DNA from: Bacillota bacterium
GTDB taxonomy: Bacteria; Bacillota; Sulfobacillia; Sulfobacillales; Sulfobacillaceae
DNA: 35,015 nucleotides
Direction: 5' to 3'
NCBI GenBank assembly: GCA_021792935.1
Contig: JAJYTS010000010.1
Coordinates: 1-35,015, forward strand
Made by a program: the position numbers and the translations under genes. Position 1 is the first letter of the stretch, and the number at the start of each line of letters is the position of its first letter. Positions 32,543 through 35,015 of this stretch are shown here, one piece after another. The notes below the pieces were generated by a model. The model had not been told where the DNA came from. It saw nothing but the letters and a program-made list of their open reading frames with translations, and made no database searches.

Positions 32543-35014
32543 TCAAGCTGTCTTATATGACTCGGGATCGCGGAGAAACTCCTCCCGACACGCGGCATTG
32601 CAAAAGTAGTACGTCTGTCCCTCATATTCCGCCACTCCCGCTTCTTCACCAATCGTGACGGTCATCTCGCACACGGGGTCTAGGGCCGTGGTATCCCCAT
32701 CCCCGGAAAGATAATCCCCTGGGCGGTCTAGAAATTCCTTGTGACAGGCCGTGTTGCAAAAGTAATAGGTGCGCCCCTGATAGTCGGCGCGGCCCGCTTC
32801 TTGGCCAATGGTTACCGTCATCCCGCATACGGGGTCCACGGCCGTAGCCTCCGAAGACTCATCCCCCATTTCCAACGAATTATGGCCGCCAAGATATCCC
32901 TCGGGATCCTCCTCAAACTCAGCCTGGCAGCTCTTGGCACAAAAGTAATAGTCTTGACCTTTATACGCCGCAATGCCAGCCTCCTCGCCAATGGCAACCG
33001 TCATTCCGCAGACCGGATCCACGGCCGTTGGCCGCGATTTATCGGGATGGGGCATATCCACCTTCTCATCCTGCTCAAGTTCCCGCGCCCAGCGTTCCTC
33101 CGTCGCGGCAAGACCCGCGAACGGATTGTAGCGCTTAAGCAGCGCCGAATTGCTGGTCACCAAAATTGATGACAACGCCATGGCGCCACCCGAAATCACC
33201 GGCGCCAGCCAACCCAGGGCAGCGATAGGAATAAGAAAGGCATTATAAAAGAATGCCCAGAAGAGATTCTGGCGGATCTTCCGCATCGTCTGACGCGATA
33301 AACGCAGACTGGCGGGCACTCCCCGCAGATCCCCGCTCATCAGCGTTAACCCCGCCGCCGCCATCGCCACATCAGTGCCGGTGCCAATGGCAATTCCCAG
33401 ATCGGCCGTGGCCAACGCCGGCGCGTCATTGATGCCATCCCCAACCATGGCCACCCGACGGCCTTGACTCTTCAGCGATTGCACCATCGCGGCTTTCTCG
33501 GTGGGAAGCACTTCCGCCCACACGTGTTCAGCCAATATCCCGACCTCACGCGCCACCGCTTCCGCCACCCGCCGCGTGTCACCCGTCAAAAGGTAGACCG
33601 GCACCCCATCCCCCTGCAAAGCGGCTATCGCCTCGGCAGCGGTGTCCTTAATGGTGTCCGCGACGGCGATGATGCCCGCGTAACCGCCATCAACCACCAC
33701 GTATAGAGGAGTTTTACCCTCCTGCTCCAATCGGGCGACCAAGACCTCCAGGTCGTGCGCGACTCTGTTCAGTGAGTCCGCCAGGGCACGGCGACTACCC
33801 ACGATTACCGCATGCCCATCCACCTGGGCCCGCACCCCTCGGCCTGGCTCAGCCTCAAAATCTTCCGCTTCAGAAAGCTTAATACCCTGCTCTCGGCCAT
33901 AGGCGACCACAGCTCTACCCAGAGGGTGCTCGGAGGCTGATTCAACCGCGGCCGCCCACCGTAAAAGATTGTGATTAGCGGTTTCCGTAGCCTCAGGATG
34001 CGCGAACACATCCGTAACGGTAGGCTTTCCCCGTGTCACCGTCCCTGTCTTATCCACCACCACCGTATTGATGGCGCGAGCCGCTTCCAAATGTTCCCCG
34101 CCCCGAATCAACAGGCCGCGCTTCGCTCCCACACCCACACCGGCGGTAATGGCGGTCGGCGTCGCCAGACCGAGGGCGCAAGGACAGGCAACGACCAAGA
34201 CCGCCACCGCCGGCAGCAGCGCTGAAACAACGTGGCCGCTTATCAGCCACCAGACGCCAAAAGTGACGGCGGCGACGGCAATAACGATCGGCACAAAAAT
34301 ACCAGAGACGCGGTCGGCCAGTCCCTCAACGGGAGCTTTTCGCGCCTGCGCGGCTTCCACCGCCGCAATAATCTGAGACAAGGCGGTATCGCGCCCCACC
34401 TTGGTCGCCTTGACCCGCAGAGTCCCGGTTTGATTCAAAGTGGCGCCCACCACCGCATCCCCGGCCTTCTTGGATTGCGGCGCTGGTTCTCCGGTAAGCA
34501 TGGACTCGTCAACGTGGCTTTGGCCTGACACGATCACGCCGTCCGTCGGAATCTTTTCTCCGGGGCGGACCACCAGTTCCATTCCCGGTTCCACATCGTC
34601 AATGGAGAGCGAACGCTCTTCCCCGCCAATAATCACGTGCGCATCCCGGGGTGCCAATCCCATTAATTGCTTCATCGCCGACGAGGTAGCGCCCTTGGCC
34701 CGCGCCTCGATGAGCTTGCCTAGGCTGATTAACGTAAGGACAATGGCGGCGTCGTCAAAATATAATTCCCGGTGCGAGCCCGACAATAACAGACTCGCGC
34801 TTAACACATACGCGGCCGTGGTGCCTAAGGTCACCAGTACCGACATGTTGGCATTTCTGTTTTTTAAGTTGTGATAGGAGTCGAGATAGTAAAAGCCGCC
34901 CACATAAACCTGGACCACGGTCGCCAACCCAAACTGGAGCCAAGGGTTGCCTAGGATGGGAACGCCAGCGATTCGAGTCACCAGCCAGATGGCTAGAGGA
35001 AGCGAAAAAATTCC
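32543..35014 (-). CDS. copA: Copper-type P1B ATPase with three C-terminal YHS domains (5' end beyond the right edge)
   Basis: Membrane P-type ATPase that exports Cu+/Ag+ (P1B-1 type). The frame is open to the right edge: sequence upstream of the GTG at 34981 still encodes a hydrophobic helix, so the true N-terminus is missing. The visible part has the transport motif CPC, the phosphorylation motif DKTGT, actuator TGEP, and the hinge [10 protein letters not shown]. After the last membrane helices come three tandem YHS domains, each with DPVC...YYFC...C. Known CopA proteins more often carry N-terminal HMA domains. The visible part of this protein holds no GMxCxxC site. Confidence 0.93.
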   Translation of the reverse strand, partial: GIFSLPLAIWLVTRIAGVPILGNPWLQFGLATVVQVYVGGFYYLDSYHNLKNRNANMSVLVTLGTTAAYVLSASLLLSGSHRELYFDDAAIVLTLISLGKLIEARAKGATSSAMKQLMGLAPRDAHVIIGGEERSLSIDDVEPGMELVVRPGEKIPTDGVIVSGQSHVDESMLTGEPAPQSKKAGDAVVGATLNQTGTLRVKATKVGRDTALSQIIAAVEAAQARKAPVEGLADRVSGIFVPIVIAVAAVTFGVWWLISGHVVSALLPAVAVLVVACPCALGLATPTAITAGVGVGAKRGLLIRGGEHLEAARAINTVVVDKTGTVTRGKPTVTDVFAHPEATETANHNLLRWAAAVESASEHPLGRAVVAYGREQGIKLSEAEDFEAEPGRGVRAQVDGHAVIVGSRRALADSLNRVAHDLEVLVARLEQEGKTPLYVVVDGGYAGIIAVADTIKDTAAEAIAALQGDGVPVYLLTGDTRRVAEAVAREVGILAEHVWAEVLPTEKAAMVQSLKSQGRRVAMVGDGINDAPALATADLGIAIGTGTDVAMAAAGLTLMSGDLRGVPASLRLSRQTMRKIRQNLFWAFFYNAFLIPIAALGWLAPVISGGAMALSSILVTSNSALLKRYNPFAGLAATEERWARELEQDEKVDMPHPDKSRPTAVDPVCGMTVAIGEEAGIAAYKGQDYYFCAKSCQAEFEEDPEGYLGGHNSLEMGDESSEATAVDPVCGMTVTIGQEAGRADYQGRTYYFCNTACHKEFLDRPGDYLSGDGDTTALDPVCEMTVTIGEEAGVAEYEGQTYYFCNAACREEFLRDPESYKTA
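32546..33025 (-). repeat. Three tandem YHS-domain repeats in the copper ATPase tail
   Basis: Units start near 33025, 32842 and 32686, each encoding DPVCxMTVxIGxEAG then YYFCxxxC. The second and third are closest in sequence. The third has DPVCEM where the others have DPVCGM. Confidence 0.9.
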
Positions 35015-35015
35015 T

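Noticed and set aside
32546-33025. Tandem repeats considered as a CRISPR array
   Set aside because: The repeats are in-frame protein domains of unequal spacing, with no short palindromic repeats.

Overview
The window looks like a chromosome segment of a spore-forming, moderately GC-rich Gram-positive bacterium (Bacillota). The gene order on the minus strand closely follows the Bacillus/Clostridium block tig-clpP-clpX-lonB-lon-ysxC ... valS-folC-maf-radC-mreBCD-minCD-spoIVFA/FB-rng. A SpoIVFA/SpoIVFB-like pair, LonB, a DUF4321-type protein and a T-box leader before valS all point the same way. A Sulfobacillus-like acidophile would fit the sulfur and copper genes, but that genus assignment is inference only.

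Layout, left to right, minus strand unless noted: RNase E/G (3' end cut by the left edge), SpoIVFB-like M50 protease, SpoIVFA-like membrane protein, an atypical SDR, an unreported 54-aa membrane peptide, RodA, MinE, MinD and a MinC lacking its usual N-terminal domain. Next come MreD, MreC, a terminator, MreB, RadC, Maf, a DUF4321-type protein, FolC, ValS with its T-box, and a GroES without GroEL. A plus-strand orphan lipoprotein, a GNAT acetyltransferase and a plus-strand histidine phosphatase separate this block from EngB, Lon and LonB. A bifunctional ATP sulfurylase/APS kinase follows, divergent from a plus-strand PAPS-type sulfotransferase. Then come ClpX, ClpP, trigger factor, four tRNAs (Gly, Leu, Arg, His), a plus-strand CLC channel/transporter with a structured leader, a small YHS protein, and a copper-type P1B ATPase with three YHS domains at its C-terminus (5' end cut by the right edge).

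Functionally the window joins cell-shape and septum placement (Mre, Min, RodA), sporulation proteolysis (SpoIVFA/FB), and protein folding and turnover (Tig, ClpXP, Lon, LonB, GroES). The least conventional parts are the sulfate-activation/sulfotransferase pair inserted between clpX and lonB, the triple-YHS copper ATPase with a free-standing YHS protein, the domain-reduced MinC, the GroES-valS arrangement with a near-consensus promoter and no CIRCE, and the hairpin-rich leader before the CLC gene. No CRISPR array, insertion sequence, prophage or rRNA was recognised.
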